Both the position numbers and the translations under genes were made by a program. Shown one piece after another: positions 38,405 through 46,777 of a stretch of 64,000 nt of DNA (the stretch's first letter is position 1; each line of letters starts with the position of its first letter). The stretch spans positions 42,006 to 106,005 of the forward strand of contig JALHMZ010000014.1 of the NCBI GenBank assembly GCA_022843785.1, read 5' to 3'. Source of the DNA: Nitrospira sp. Lineage in GTDB: Bacteria > Nitrospirota > Nitrospiria > Nitrospirales > Nitrospiraceae. The notes under the pieces were generated by a model. That model was not told where the DNA came from. It did no database searches and saw only the letters and a program-made list of their open reading frames with translations.

Positions 38405-39847
38405 GTGCAGGAACCGCGTCCATTTCTCGTTCATGGCCAATGGAGGCAAGGCGACCGGACGTCCCGCGTCGTCAACCCCTTCGATGGCCGCCTCATCGCT
38501 GATGTGGTTCAGGCCACGGAATCCGATATCGAACAGGCCATCACCTCCACGGTTGACGCGGCGGCTCCAATGGGCGCGCTCCCCGCACACGCCCGCTACA
38601 ACATTCTTCAGCAGATTGCCGCATTGCTCAACCGGCGGCGGGATGAGGTTGCGTCGACGATTACGGCCGAGGCCGGCAAGCCGATCACTGATGCGAAACG
38701 GGAAGTAAGCCGGGCGGTGCAGACCTTCACGGTCGCGGCTGAAGAAGCCAGGCGGATCCCCGGCGAGTTGGTGCCGCTCGATTGGATGCCCGGCTCCGAT
38801 TCACACCTGGGTATCTTACGGCGATTTCCCATCGGTCCCGTGCTGGGCATTACCCCATTTAACTTTCCGCTGAACCTGGTCGCACACAAGGTGGCGCCGG
38901 CGCTCGCCGCCGGGAATCCGATTCTCATCAAGCCGGCTCCTCAAACACCGTTGACGGCGTTGTTGCTGGGCGAAATCGCCTTGGAAGCAGGCCTTCCTCC
39001 GGGCGGGCTCAATGTGGTGCCGTGTGACAATGCGCTGGCGGAGCGGTTGGTCACGGATCCACGGTTCAAGCTGTTGAGCTTTACCGGAAGCGCCGCGGTG
39101 GGATGGATGTTGAAAGCCAAGTGCGGAAAGAAAAAAGTCACCCTGGAACTCGGCGGCAATGCGGGGGTGGTGATCGAGCCGGACGCCGATCTTGACCTGG
39201 CGGCCCAGCGCTGCGCCGCCGGAGGATTCGGCTACGCCGGGCAGACCTGTATCTCGGTGCAGCGGGTGTTCGCCCACCATTCGATCGCGGAACTGTTTAC
39301 GACGAAGTTGCTGATGCACGTCGCGCGATTGAAGGCCGGAGATCCGACCGACGAATCGACGACCATCGGCCCCGTGATCGACTCCGCTGCCGCCCACCGC
39401 ATCGAGAGCTGGATCGGCGAGGCCGTGGCAGCAGGTGCGCGTGTGCTGCTGGGTGGAAACCGGATGGGATCGGTCGTCGAAGCGACGGTGTTATCCAATG
39501 TGAAGCCGGAGATGAAGGTGTCATGCCAGGAAGTGTTTGGCCCGGTGATCACGGTGACACCGTACCGCCAATTCAGCGATGCCATTACCCTGCTCAATCA
39601 ATCGGATTACGGGCTGCAAGCCGGAGTGTTCACGCAAGACGTGAACAAGATTTTTTATGCGTTCCGCCACCTGGAGGTCGGTGCTGTGCTGGCGAATGAG
39701 ATCCCTACCTTTCGCGCCGACCATATGCCGTACGGCGGCGTGAAGGATTCCGGTTTGGGGCGTGAGGGGGTCAAGGCGGCGATCGAAGATATGACGGAGC
39801 CCAGGTTGCTGGTCTTCAATGTCAAAGAGCCGGCCGGTCTTCCCTGA
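38405..39847 (+). CDS. Aldehyde dehydrogenase (NAD(P)-dependent)
   Basis: 480 aa ALDH superfamily enzyme oxidising an aldehyde to the acid. Rossmann motif LSFTGSAAVGWML, general-base Glu in VTLELGGNAGVV, catalytic Cys in GYAGQTCISVQR, and QEVFGPVITV near the C-terminus. GTG start 28 bp after the zinc-ribbon gene. Pattern is closest to glyceraldehyde-3-phosphate/lactaldehyde-type ALDHs; a link to aminoaldehydes of polyamine turnover is possible from context but unproven. Confidence 0.9.
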   Translation: MQEPRPFLVHGQWRQGDRTSRVVNPFDGRLIADVVQATESDIEQAITSTVDAAAPMGALPAHARYNILQQIAALLNRRRDEVASTITAEAGKPITDAKREVSRAVQTFTVAAEEARRIPGELVPLDWMPGSDSHLGILRRFPIGPVLGITPFNFPLNLVAHKVAPALAAGNPILIKPAPQTPLTALLLGEIALEAGLPPGGLNVVPCDNALAERLVTDPRFKLLSFTGSAAVGWMLKAKCGKKKVTLELGGNAGVVIEPDADLDLAAQRCAAGGFGYAGQTCISVQRVFAHHSIAELFTTKLLMHVARLKAGDPTDESTTIGPVIDSAAAHRIESWIGEAVAAGARVLLGGNRMGSVVEATVLSNVKPEMKVSCQEVFGPVITVTPYRQFSDAITLLNQSDYGLQAGVFTQDVNKIFYAFRHLEVGAVLANEIPTFRADHMPYGGVKDSGLGREGVKAAIEDMTEPRLLVFNVKEPAGLP

Positions 39848-40022
39848 AAAATATTCAGCCGATGATATTGCGAAGCAGGTCCAATCTTGATACAACATCG
39901 GCCCTGTCATTGAAATGAACCCGGTGTGTGCCGTTTGTCCGGCGTGGTGCGCTGTCATCCTCACCGAACAAACCAGAACGCCGGATACGCGAATCTATCA
40001 GACGAAAGGGAAGGTAGAATAA

Positions 40023-40592
40023 ATGGTACCTACGCATATGTTTTTGACGAGAGGAGTGGGGGTTCACAAGGAAAAGCTGACCTCCTTCGAGGAAGCGTTG
40101 CGCAGTGCCGGGGTGGCCTACTGCAACCTGGTCAGCGTGTCGTCGATCCTCCCGCCTCATTGTAAGGTCATTCCCAGAAAGCGCGGGGAGAAACTGTTGA
40201 AGCCCGGAGAGATTACGTTTTGTGTCATGGCCCGCTCCGAAACCAACGAACGAAATCAGCTGGTGTCAGCCTCCGTCGGTCTTGCGAAGCCCACCGACCG
40301 CGGCACGTATGGCTATCTGTCCGAGCACCATGCCCATGGTGAGACGGACGAGGAGACCGGAGAGTACACCGAAGATTTGGCGGCGCAGATGCTGGCGACG
40401 ACGTTAGGCGTCGAGTTCGACCCGAATGTGGCATGGAAAGAGCGTGAACAAGTGTTCAAGATGGGCGGGAAGATCGTCAAGACCCAGAATGTCACGCAGT
40501 CGGCCATCGGCAAGGCGGGCAAGTGGACCACCGTGGTTGCGTTCGCGGTGTTCATTCCAGGGGAGAATATTCCTAAGCGCTCCCGCCGCTAG
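40023..40592 (+). CDS. pdaD: Pyruvoyl-dependent arginine decarboxylase
   Basis: 189 aa proenzyme that self-cleaves to a pyruvoyl enzyme and makes agmatine from arginine. The cleavage site is [10 protein letters not shown], between Ser40 and Ser41, identical in context to the Methanocaldococcus enzyme. Other conserved parts: [41 protein letters not shown]. Ribosome site GGGAAGG. Agmatinase follows 66 bp later, so the two probably form an operon. Archaeal-type enzyme in a bacterium. Confidence 0.93.
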   Translation: MVPTHMFLTRGVGVHKEKLTSFEEALRSAGVAYCNLVSVSSILPPHCKVIPRKRGEKLLKPGEITFCVMARSETNERNQLVSASVGLAKPTDRGTYGYLSEHHAHGETDEETGEYTEDLAAQMLATTLGVEFDPNVAWKEREQVFKMGGKIVKTQNVTQSAIGKAGKWTTVVAFAVFIPGENIPKRSRR

Positions 40593-40658
40593 TGGGCGTC
40601 TGTTCCGCTTCCACGAGTATGAGGAAACGGGGCTCGTGATGAACGGATACCGCAGACT

Positions 40659-41591
40659 ATGACGCTTCCAACCGGCTGGGAAGGTCCGGAGCATAACTTT
40701 CTCGGAATCGACGAGCCCTGGTGCCATCCGGACCGGGCCGGCGTGTATGTCTTGCCGGCCCCCTACGAACACACCTCCAGCTACATTCTCGGGTCGGATC
40801 GCGGCCCTTCCGCCATTCTTGAGGCTTCAGGCCAGGTGGAGTTTTATGATGAGCAGCTCAGATGCGAACCCTACCGGGAATGGGGAGGGATCGCCACGGC
40901 GTCGTCCTTGAATCTCCGGGGACAAGTCGATCGCGCGGCGGTTGACGCGATCGAACGATTTGTCTCGCCGCATGTCGGGACCGGACGGTTTCTCGTGACG
41001 TTGACAGGGGAACATACCGGGGCGTTGGGAGCGATTCGCGCGCATGCCACGCGCTATCCGACGATGTGTGTGGTGCAGATCGATGCGCATGGCGATTTGC
41101 GCGACGCGTATCAAGGGAACCCATTCAGCCATGCCAGCGTGATGGCGCGGGTGGTGGAGGACGGGCATGCATTGGTGCAGGTGGGTATCCGCTCGATCAG
41201 TGAGGAGGAAATCACGCGGATCGAGAAAACGGATCGGATCACCACCTTCTTTGCCGCGAACATCCTGGATCCCTCCGGCCCCTACGAAGGGAAAGCATCA
41301 AAGTGGATTCCCGATGTGGTCGCTGCTTGTGGGGGCCCGGTCTATCTGACATTCGACTGCGATGGATTGGACGCCTCGATTATTCCTGCCCTGGGAACTC
41401 CGGAGCCGGGCGGGCTGGGCTGGTACGATACACTCAACTTAATTACGGCCCTGGCCAACGGGCCCGGCATCGTAGGGATGGATATCAGCGAAATCGCTCC
41501 CATTGAAGGGTTCGCCGCGCCGCAATTTTCCATCGCCCGGTTGATCTATCGCATGCTTGGCCGCATCAAGGCCGGTCGCCGCGTCCACTGA
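40659..41591 (+). CDS. speB: Agmatinase (ureohydrolase family)
   Basis: 310 aa Mn2+ enzyme converting agmatine to putrescine and urea. Metal ligands: His in TGEHTGALGA, the cluster VVQIDAHGDLRD with downstream His in FSHASVM, and TFDCDGLDAS. Immediately downstream of the arginine decarboxylase, completing Arg to putrescine. A MITE-like element begins directly at its stop codon. Confidence 0.93.
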   Translation: MTLPTGWEGPEHNFLGIDEPWCHPDRAGVYVLPAPYEHTSSYILGSDRGPSAILEASGQVEFYDEQLRCEPYREWGGIATASSLNLRGQVDRAAVDAIERFVSPHVGTGRFLVTLTGEHTGALGAIRAHATRYPTMCVVQIDAHGDLRDAYQGNPFSHASVMARVVEDGHALVQVGIRSISEEEITRIEKTDRITTFFAANILDPSGPYEGKASKWIPDVVAACGGPVYLTFDCDGLDASIIPALGTPEPGGLGWYDTLNLITALANGPGIVGMDISEIAPIEGFAAPQFSIARLIYRMLGRIKAGRRVH

Positions 41592-41713
41592 CAGGATGCT
41601 GAAAAAGTCCGCCAGCGGCGTTCTCGCATCGCTCAGAGGCTCAACGTACCGAAGCGTACGCCTCGCCTCTTCGCTCGCTGCGGCCTTGCTGGACGGCCAT
41701 TTTGAGCATCCTG
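41592..41713. mobile_element. MITE-like element with 25-bp terminal inverted repeats
   Basis: Left arm 41592-41616 starts CAGGATGCTGAAAAAGTCC; right arm 41688-41713 is its imperfect reverse complement, ending TTTTGAGCATCCTG. The centre is itself palindromic (AGAGGC...GCCTCT around ACGTACC...GTACGC). 122 bp, no coding capacity, directly abutting the speB stop codon. Likely a non-autonomous transposable or REP/BIME-like repeat. Confidence 0.72.
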
Positions 41714-41765
41714 CCTAGCGAGTTGGGGTTGTCTCGATACCTATGGTGGCCACAGAAATGAAAAC

Positions 41766-41787
41766 GAGTTTTTCCGCAGCCTGTTAG
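41766..41787. repeat. Second, diverged copy of the element terminus
   Basis: GAGTTTTTCCGCAGCCTGTTAG resembles the right end of the element at 41592-41713 (TTTTTC-GCA-CCTG core shared). It may be the true outer end of a larger nested element spanning 41592-41787, or a solo terminus. Confidence 0.5.
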
Positions 41788-41798
41788 ACGGATCTCCT

Positions 41799-42515
41799 GT
41801 GACCACTGCAATCCGCATCAATAAATTTTTCACAGAACAGGGCCTGTGTTCCCGGCGCGAGGCGGATCGGCTGGTTGAATCGGGCGTCGTCACCGTCAAT
41901 GGGCAGGTTGCCAAACTGGGTGACCGGGTCAGTCCTTCGGATGTCATCGCTCGCGATGGACAAGTGATTCCCTGGGGCACATCACCCATCTACATCAAAT
42001 ATCACAAACCGGTCGGGGTCACGACGACCAGCGAGCCGCATGTCGAGCGAAACATCATCGCGGAAATCGGGCATCCGGAAAGGATATTCCCGATCGGGCG
42101 GTTGGACAAGGATTCCTCCGGCCTGATTCTGTTGACGAACGACGGCAATATCGTCAATGAAATCCTTCGCGCGGAATTCGGGCACGAGCGGGAGTATGTC
42201 GTCGAGGTGGATCGGCCGTTCGATCAAGCCTTTCTGGACCGGATGTCTCACGGAGTGGTGATTCTCGGCAGCAAGACGAACCCCTGCCAGACGACCCGGA
42301 TCGCCCGCCATCGGTTTCGCATCGTCCTTACCGAGGGACGTAACCGGCAGATCAGGCGCATGTGTCAGGCGCTGGGTTATCGGGTGATCACTCTCCACCG
42401 GGTCAGGATAATGCACATTGGAGTAACAGGTCTAGGCGTCGGGGTCTGGAAAGAACTGACGAAAGGGGAGCGGGAAGCGCTCCTTGAAGCGGTGGGCCGA
42501 TCGAGCCGCTGCTAG
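41799..42515 (+). CDS. 23S rRNA pseudouridine synthase (RluB/RluF-like)
   Basis: 238 aa from a GTG start. S4 RNA-binding domain (residues ~5-55, RINKFFTEQGLCSRREADRL) followed by the RsuA-family catalytic domain; the active-site Asp is in PIGRLDKDSSGLILLTNDG, and EGRNRQIRRMCQALG is the conserved C-terminal motif. The sequence leans towards RluF (U2604) but RluB/RluE cannot be excluded. Confidence 0.88.
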   Translation: MTTAIRINKFFTEQGLCSRREADRLVESGVVTVNGQVAKLGDRVSPSDVIARDGQVIPWGTSPIYIKYHKPVGVTTTSEPHVERNIIAEIGHPERIFPIGRLDKDSSGLILLTNDGNIVNEILRAEFGHEREYVVEVDRPFDQAFLDRMSHGVVILGSKTNPCQTTRIARHRFRIVLTEGRNRQIRRMCQALGYRVITLHRVRIMHIGVTGLGVGVWKELTKGEREALLEAVGRSSRC

Positions 42516-42562
42516 GGGGTTCGCGGCATCAATGACATCAGAGCCCAGCTCCCGGTCTATCG

Positions 42563-43465
42563 TTAATTGAGCAGATCCCGTCTGGCCGCTTGCACGACAG
42601 CCAGAACGGCCGGGTGTGTGAGTCGTCGTTGCACAGTGATGGCGTAGAAGTGCTGTTTGAGGGAGTCCAGTTGTCCGACCACCTGCACCCGATATTGGCG
42701 GCAGATTTCCTTTTCGATCGCCGTGGCACCCGGGAAAATCCCGTATCCATCCTGTCCGAACGCTTTAAGCGTCATGGCGTCATCGAACTCGCCGACGATG
42801 TTGAGAGACAGTTCGCGATGGGCCAGCCACGGGTCCAGCAGTTGCCGGAGCCTCGCGTCGGATGTCGGCAGAAGTACCGGCGCACCCTGTAAGGATTGCG
42901 GAAAACCACGACGATATCGTGCCGCCAGCTTTGCTGTCGCGAACATGGTCACCCCCGACTCACCCAAGAGGTGACTGTAGATTTGAGCTTTGCTGTTCGG
43001 CGGGGCCGGGGTGTCGGCGATGATCAGATCCAACTCGTGAATGGCCAGATCAGCCAGCAAGAATGGCAGTTTGTCCTCCCGGCAACTCAAGCGCGTCGGC
43101 TGATCCAGCTTCAGGGCCGATTTGAGGAAATGAGTGGCCAGCGGTTTCGCCACGACGTCCACAATGCCGACGGCCAATCGAGAGTGGTGCCCATTTGCGC
43201 CGCGCCCCTTCACTGTGTTCATCAACTCTTGTCCGGTCGAGAAGATGTCTTCCGCGTATCTGAATACGACGTGACCCATCTCTGTCAACACGAGGCGGCG
43301 TCCGGCACGGATGAACAACTGTTCTCCCAGCGTTTGCTCCAGCAGCCGTATCTGCCCGCTGATCGTCGGCTGAGCCAGGCGGAATTCTTCGCAGGCTTTG
43401 GTTACGCTGCCGTGCTTTGCAACGGACCAAAAATATAGCAGATGGTGGTAGTTCAACCATTCCAT
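42563..43465 (-). CDS. LysR-family regulator (NhaR-like)
   Basis: 300 aa. The start MEWLNYHHLLYFWSVAKHGS with helix-turn-helix KACEEFRLAQPTISGQIRLL matches the NhaR subgroup of LysR regulators; the periplasmic-binding-protein-like effector domain spans ~95-300 (RLAVGIVDVVAKP, DLIIADTPAP). Divergent from the TolC-ABC-HlyD operon with a 162-bp shared gap, so it probably controls that operon. Ligand unknown; Na+ sensing should not be assumed. Confidence 0.9.
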   Translation of the reverse strand: MEWLNYHHLLYFWSVAKHGSVTKACEEFRLAQPTISGQIRLLEQTLGEQLFIRAGRRLVLTEMGHVVFRYAEDIFSTGQELMNTVKGRGANGHHSRLAVGIVDVVAKPLATHFLKSALKLDQPTRLSCREDKLPFLLADLAIHELDLIIADTPAPPNSKAQIYSHLLGESGVTMFATAKLAARYRRGFPQSLQGAPVLLPTSDARLRQLLDPWLAHRELSLNIVGEFDDAMTLKAFGQDGYGIFPGATAIEKEICRQYRVQVVGQLDSLKQHFYAITVQRRLTHPAVLAVVQAARRDLLN

Positions 43466-43540
43466 GGAGATATGACTCGAAGGCGTGATACGTGATGACC
43501 AAGGCACTATACATCGGCTTTCACAATACTTCAAATCCGT

Positions 43541-43612
43541 TTTATCTATTTTATAAATTGACCGCGGGATTGCTAGTCTCCGCGCCGTCAGCCCCACATA
43601 TAAGAATCTTAT
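43541..43612 (+). promoter_or_regulatory. Dyads in the LysR/export-operon intergenic region
   Basis: TTTAT (43541-43545) and ATAAA (43553-43557) form a T-N11-A-type dyad typical of LysR binding sites. A separate 13-bp palindrome ATAAGAATCTTAT (43600-43612) lies right before the GGAAGGAG ribosome site of the first TolC gene. TTGACC at 43558 could be a -35 box but no good -10 partner was found. Confidence 0.4.
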
Positions 43613-43627
43613 GGAAGGAGCGTCCTT

Positions 43628-45184
43628 GTGATCGCCCTCTTGCTGGTCGTGTTCATCTTGGTGCTGCCGATGACCGCACTGGCGGAACCGGCAAGCGACG
43701 CAGGGACCGTCCAGGCTCAGTCGGCTCGCACCGAACCGCTCACCATCGGGGAAGTCCTTGCCCGCATCGAGTTGAGGCATCCGCTGCTTCAGGCGACAGG
43801 AGCCGAGCGAACGAAGGCCCGAGCGAAGATTTTGAAAGCACTCGGGGCCTGGGAACCGACGTTCAAGAACAATACGCGCTTCCAACGTTTTCAGACGTGG
43901 AATCTCACGACCTCTCCCACAATTTTTGACACACATAACGCCGGGTATAACGACACCAAGCTGGCAGTCGGGCATCCCTGGGGCTTCAGCGTCGAGACTG
44001 GGATGCGCCACGGCTTCGGAGATAACGGCAACCAAGGTACGATTGCTCTTATCCCCGATATGAACGCCTTCTATTCTAACCAGCAAGTTATCATTGCCGG
44101 GTCGTTCAATCTGCTGCGTGGCCTCATCGTCAACGAAGAGAACGCCGAGTTTCAGCAGGCTGAACTCGCGGGGCCGCAGGCGGAGATCAAGGTGGCTCAG
44201 AAACGGCAGGACCTCTATCTCGCCGGGGCCGTTCAATATTGGGATTGGCAGGTGGCGGTCAAACAGGCCGAGGTGGTGAAGCAAGCGCTGGCGGTTGCCG
44301 AAGCCAGATTCACCCAGGTTGAGGGCCAGGGCAAGGCCGGAAAGATTGCGCTCCTCGATGTGGTCGAAATGGGTCAGGAAGTCCAGCGCCGCCGGGAGGC
44401 CGCCATCGCCGCGCAACGGAAGGTGGAGTATGAGCAGTATAAGCTGTCCCTCTTTCTCTGGGAGAACGGCGAACCGGTGACGCCGAGGTCGGAGTGGGCG
44501 CCGGAGTTCACGGGCGAGACGCCGCTCCCGACCGAGGAGGACGTTGCCGCGGCCAAGCTGTCGGCCATGGAGGATCGGCCGGAAGTGCGGGACATCTACA
44601 TCGAAGCTAAAATGAACAATATCGATCTCAGGCTTGGTAAGAACAAGCTGCTCCCGAAGTTGAATCTTGAAGGGGGGCCGACCGAGGGCGTCACCGACTG
44701 GGTTGTGGGAATCGGGTATCGGACCGGGATCCACTTCGAGCTGCCGCTGTTCCAGAGGGAAGGGCGCGGGAAGGTCATGGCTGCGGAAGTGGGTCAGGCA
44801 CAATTGGCCTTGAAACAGCAATACTACGAACGGCAAGTCAGCTTCGATGTGGATAACTGGCTCTCAGCGATCGTGCGTGGCAGAGACCGGGTGAAGGCTG
44901 CCTCGGAATCGTACCGATTGGCCAAGGTCCTGGAGGACGGCGAGCGTAAACGGTTCGAACTGGGGGCCACCAATATCCTGTTTGTCAATATGCGCGAGCG
45001 CAACGCCGTCGAGGCCGCCTACCAGCTCTATCGTGCCCAGTACGATTATGTGCTGGCGCGCGGCGGTCTCCTCTGGGCCAGAGGCGCGTTGTCAAAGCCG
45101 GTGGCGGACACCGTCTTGGCCAAGTATGGGGATCCTCTGACGGCGGCGGGGATCAGCGGCTACAAGCAACCAGGCCGGGAGTAA
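43628..45184 (+). CDS. TolC-family outer membrane efflux protein, paralogue 1
   Basis: 518 aa from GTG with GGAAGGAG upstream. Signal peptide MIALLLVVFILVLPMTALA. The TolC/OMF fold has two repeats; helix segments LTIGEVLARIELRHPLL and QKRQDLYLAGAVQYWDW, and the C-terminal FVNMRERNAVEAAYQLYRAQ. It should form a trimeric outer-membrane channel with periplasmic tunnel. First of three tandem paralogues that share long near-identical blocks with spacers of only ~25 bp, so recent tandem duplication within one operon. Confidence 0.88.
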   Translation: MIALLLVVFILVLPMTALAEPASDAGTVQAQSARTEPLTIGEVLARIELRHPLLQATGAERTKARAKILKALGAWEPTFKNNTRFQRFQTWNLTTSPTIFDTHNAGYNDTKLAVGHPWGFSVETGMRHGFGDNGNQGTIALIPDMNAFYSNQQVIIAGSFNLLRGLIVNEENAEFQQAELAGPQAEIKVAQKRQDLYLAGAVQYWDWQVAVKQAEVVKQALAVAEARFTQVEGQGKAGKIALLDVVEMGQEVQRRREAAIAAQRKVEYEQYKLSLFLWENGEPVTPRSEWAPEFTGETPLPTEEDVAAAKLSAMEDRPEVRDIYIEAKMNNIDLRLGKNKLLPKLNLEGGPTEGVTDWVVGIGYRTGIHFELPLFQREGRGKVMAAEVGQAQLALKQQYYERQVSFDVDNWLSAIVRGRDRVKAASESYRLAKVLEDGERKRFELGATNILFVNMRERNAVEAAYQLYRAQYDYVLARGGLLWARGALSKPVADTVLAKYGDPLTAAGISGYKQPGRE

Positions 45185-45207
45185 TCCGGCACAAGGAGCA
45201 TCCTTCG

Positions 45208-46752
45208 ATGGCCGTTCTCTTATTCGTGATTCTGATCTTGCTTCCCGTAACGGCACTGGCGGAACCGGCGCAGGATTCCAGTGCGTTGAGCTTGCAGTCC
45301 GCTCGCACCGAGCCTCTGACCATCGGTGAAGTGCTGGCCCGTATCGAGTTGACACATCCGCTGCTTCGAGCCACCGGGGTGGAACGGGCGCAGGCCCGGG
45401 CGAAGATTCTGAAGGCGCTCGGGGCTTGGGAGCCGACGCTCAAGAACATTACGGAGGCCGCTCGTTTTCAGACGTGGAATTTCCTGTCCTACATTCGAGA
45501 GAATACAGGGGGATTTAACGACACCAAGCTTGAGGTCGGGCATCCCTGGGGCTTCAGGGTCCATGGCGGGATCCGCAGCGGCTTCGGGGATATCTCCACG
45601 CAGCACCTCCATGCCCAGATCCCGGATGTTCTGCTCTTCTACCCTCAGCAGCAGATGATTTTCGGCGGCTCGGCTCACCTGTTGCGAGGTTTGATCGTTA
45701 ACGAGGAGAACGCCGAGTTTCAAAAGGCCGAACTGGCGGGGCCGCAAGCGGAAATCACCATCGCCCAAAAACGACAGGATCTCTATCTCGCCGGGGCCGT
45801 TCAATACTGGGATTGGCAGGTGGCGGTCAAACAGGCCGAGGTCCGGAAGCAGAACCTGGCGGTTGCCGAAGCCCGACTCACCCAGGTCGAAGGCCAGGGC
45901 AAGGCCGGAAAGATTGCGCTCCTCGATGTGGTCGAAATGGGGCAGGAAGTCCAGCGCCGGCGGGAGGCCGCCATCGCCGCGCAACGGCAGGTGGAATATG
46001 AGCAGTACAAGCTGGCGCTCTTTCTCTGGGATGGCGGCCAGCCGGTGACGCCACGAGCGGAGTGGGCGCCGGAGTTCACGGGCGAGACGCCGCTCCCGAC
46101 CGAGGAGGACATTGTTGCGGCCAAGGTGTCGGCCAAGGAAGATCGGCCGGAAGTGCGGGATCTCTATATCAAGGCCAAGATGAACAATATTGATCTCAAG
46201 CTGGCCAAGAACTACCTGCTACCGAAGTTGGATTTTAAGGGGGGACGAATGGACGCCCCTGCGGACTGGCTCATGGGAGTCGGCTATGGGTACCAGGGGG
46301 ACTTTGCGATGCCCCTCTTCCAGCGGGAAGGGCGTGGGAAGGTCCTGTATGCGGAAGCGGACCAGCAACAATTAGTTTTGCAACAGCTATATGCCGAGCA
46401 ACAAGTCGGCGTAGACGTGGATAACTGGTTCTCAGCGATCGTGCGCGCCAGGGATCGGGTGAAGGCGGCGACGGAAGCCTACCGGTTGGCCAAGACGTTA
46501 GAGGAAGGCGAACGGACCCGCTTCAATATGGGAGCCACCAGCATTCTATTCGTGAACCTGCGAGAGCAGAACGCCGTTGAGGCGGCGTACGAGCTTTATC
46601 GTGCGCAATATGATTATGTGCTGGCACGCGGAGGTCTCCTCTGGGCCAGGGGCGCATTGTCGAAGCCTGTGGCGGACAACGTCTTGGCAAAATACGGGAA
46701 TCCTCTGACGGCGGCCGGCATGAATGGTCACAAAAAACCGGGACGCGATTAA
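45208..46752 (+). CDS. TolC-family outer membrane efflux protein, paralogue 2
   Basis: 514 aa. Signal peptide MAVLLFVILILLPVTALA. The central helical blocks (IAQKRQDLYLAGAVQYWDWQ, LDVVEMGQEVQRRREAAIAA, EWAPEFTGETPLPTEED) are almost identical to paralogue 1, whereas the beta-barrel/loop region at ~85-140 differs. That distribution suggests conserved tunnel packing but diverged surface loops. AAGGAGC before the ATG. Confidence 0.88.
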   Translation: MAVLLFVILILLPVTALAEPAQDSSALSLQSARTEPLTIGEVLARIELTHPLLRATGVERAQARAKILKALGAWEPTLKNITEAARFQTWNFLSYIRENTGGFNDTKLEVGHPWGFRVHGGIRSGFGDISTQHLHAQIPDVLLFYPQQQMIFGGSAHLLRGLIVNEENAEFQKAELAGPQAEITIAQKRQDLYLAGAVQYWDWQVAVKQAEVRKQNLAVAEARLTQVEGQGKAGKIALLDVVEMGQEVQRRREAAIAAQRQVEYEQYKLALFLWDGGQPVTPRAEWAPEFTGETPLPTEEDIVAAKVSAKEDRPEVRDLYIKAKMNNIDLKLAKNYLLPKLDFKGGRMDAPADWLMGVGYGYQGDFAMPLFQREGRGKVLYAEADQQQLVLQQLYAEQQVGVDVDNWFSAIVRARDRVKAATEAYRLAKTLEEGERTRFNMGATSILFVNLREQNAVEAAYELYRAQYDYVLARGGLLWARGALSKPVADNVLAKYGNPLTAAGMNGHKKPGRD

Positions 46753-46777
46753 TTCAGTGACAAGGGAGCATTCTTTC

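Noticed and set aside
42563..44836. Long 757-codon leftward frame spanning the LysR gene and the first TolC gene
   Set aside because: Only the last 300 codons match LysR; the rest is the antisense shadow of the TolC gene. The start was moved to 43465.
43628..45984. Long antisense frames over the TolC genes
   Set aside because: High-GC antisense shadows repeated in each paralogue because the genes themselves are repeats.
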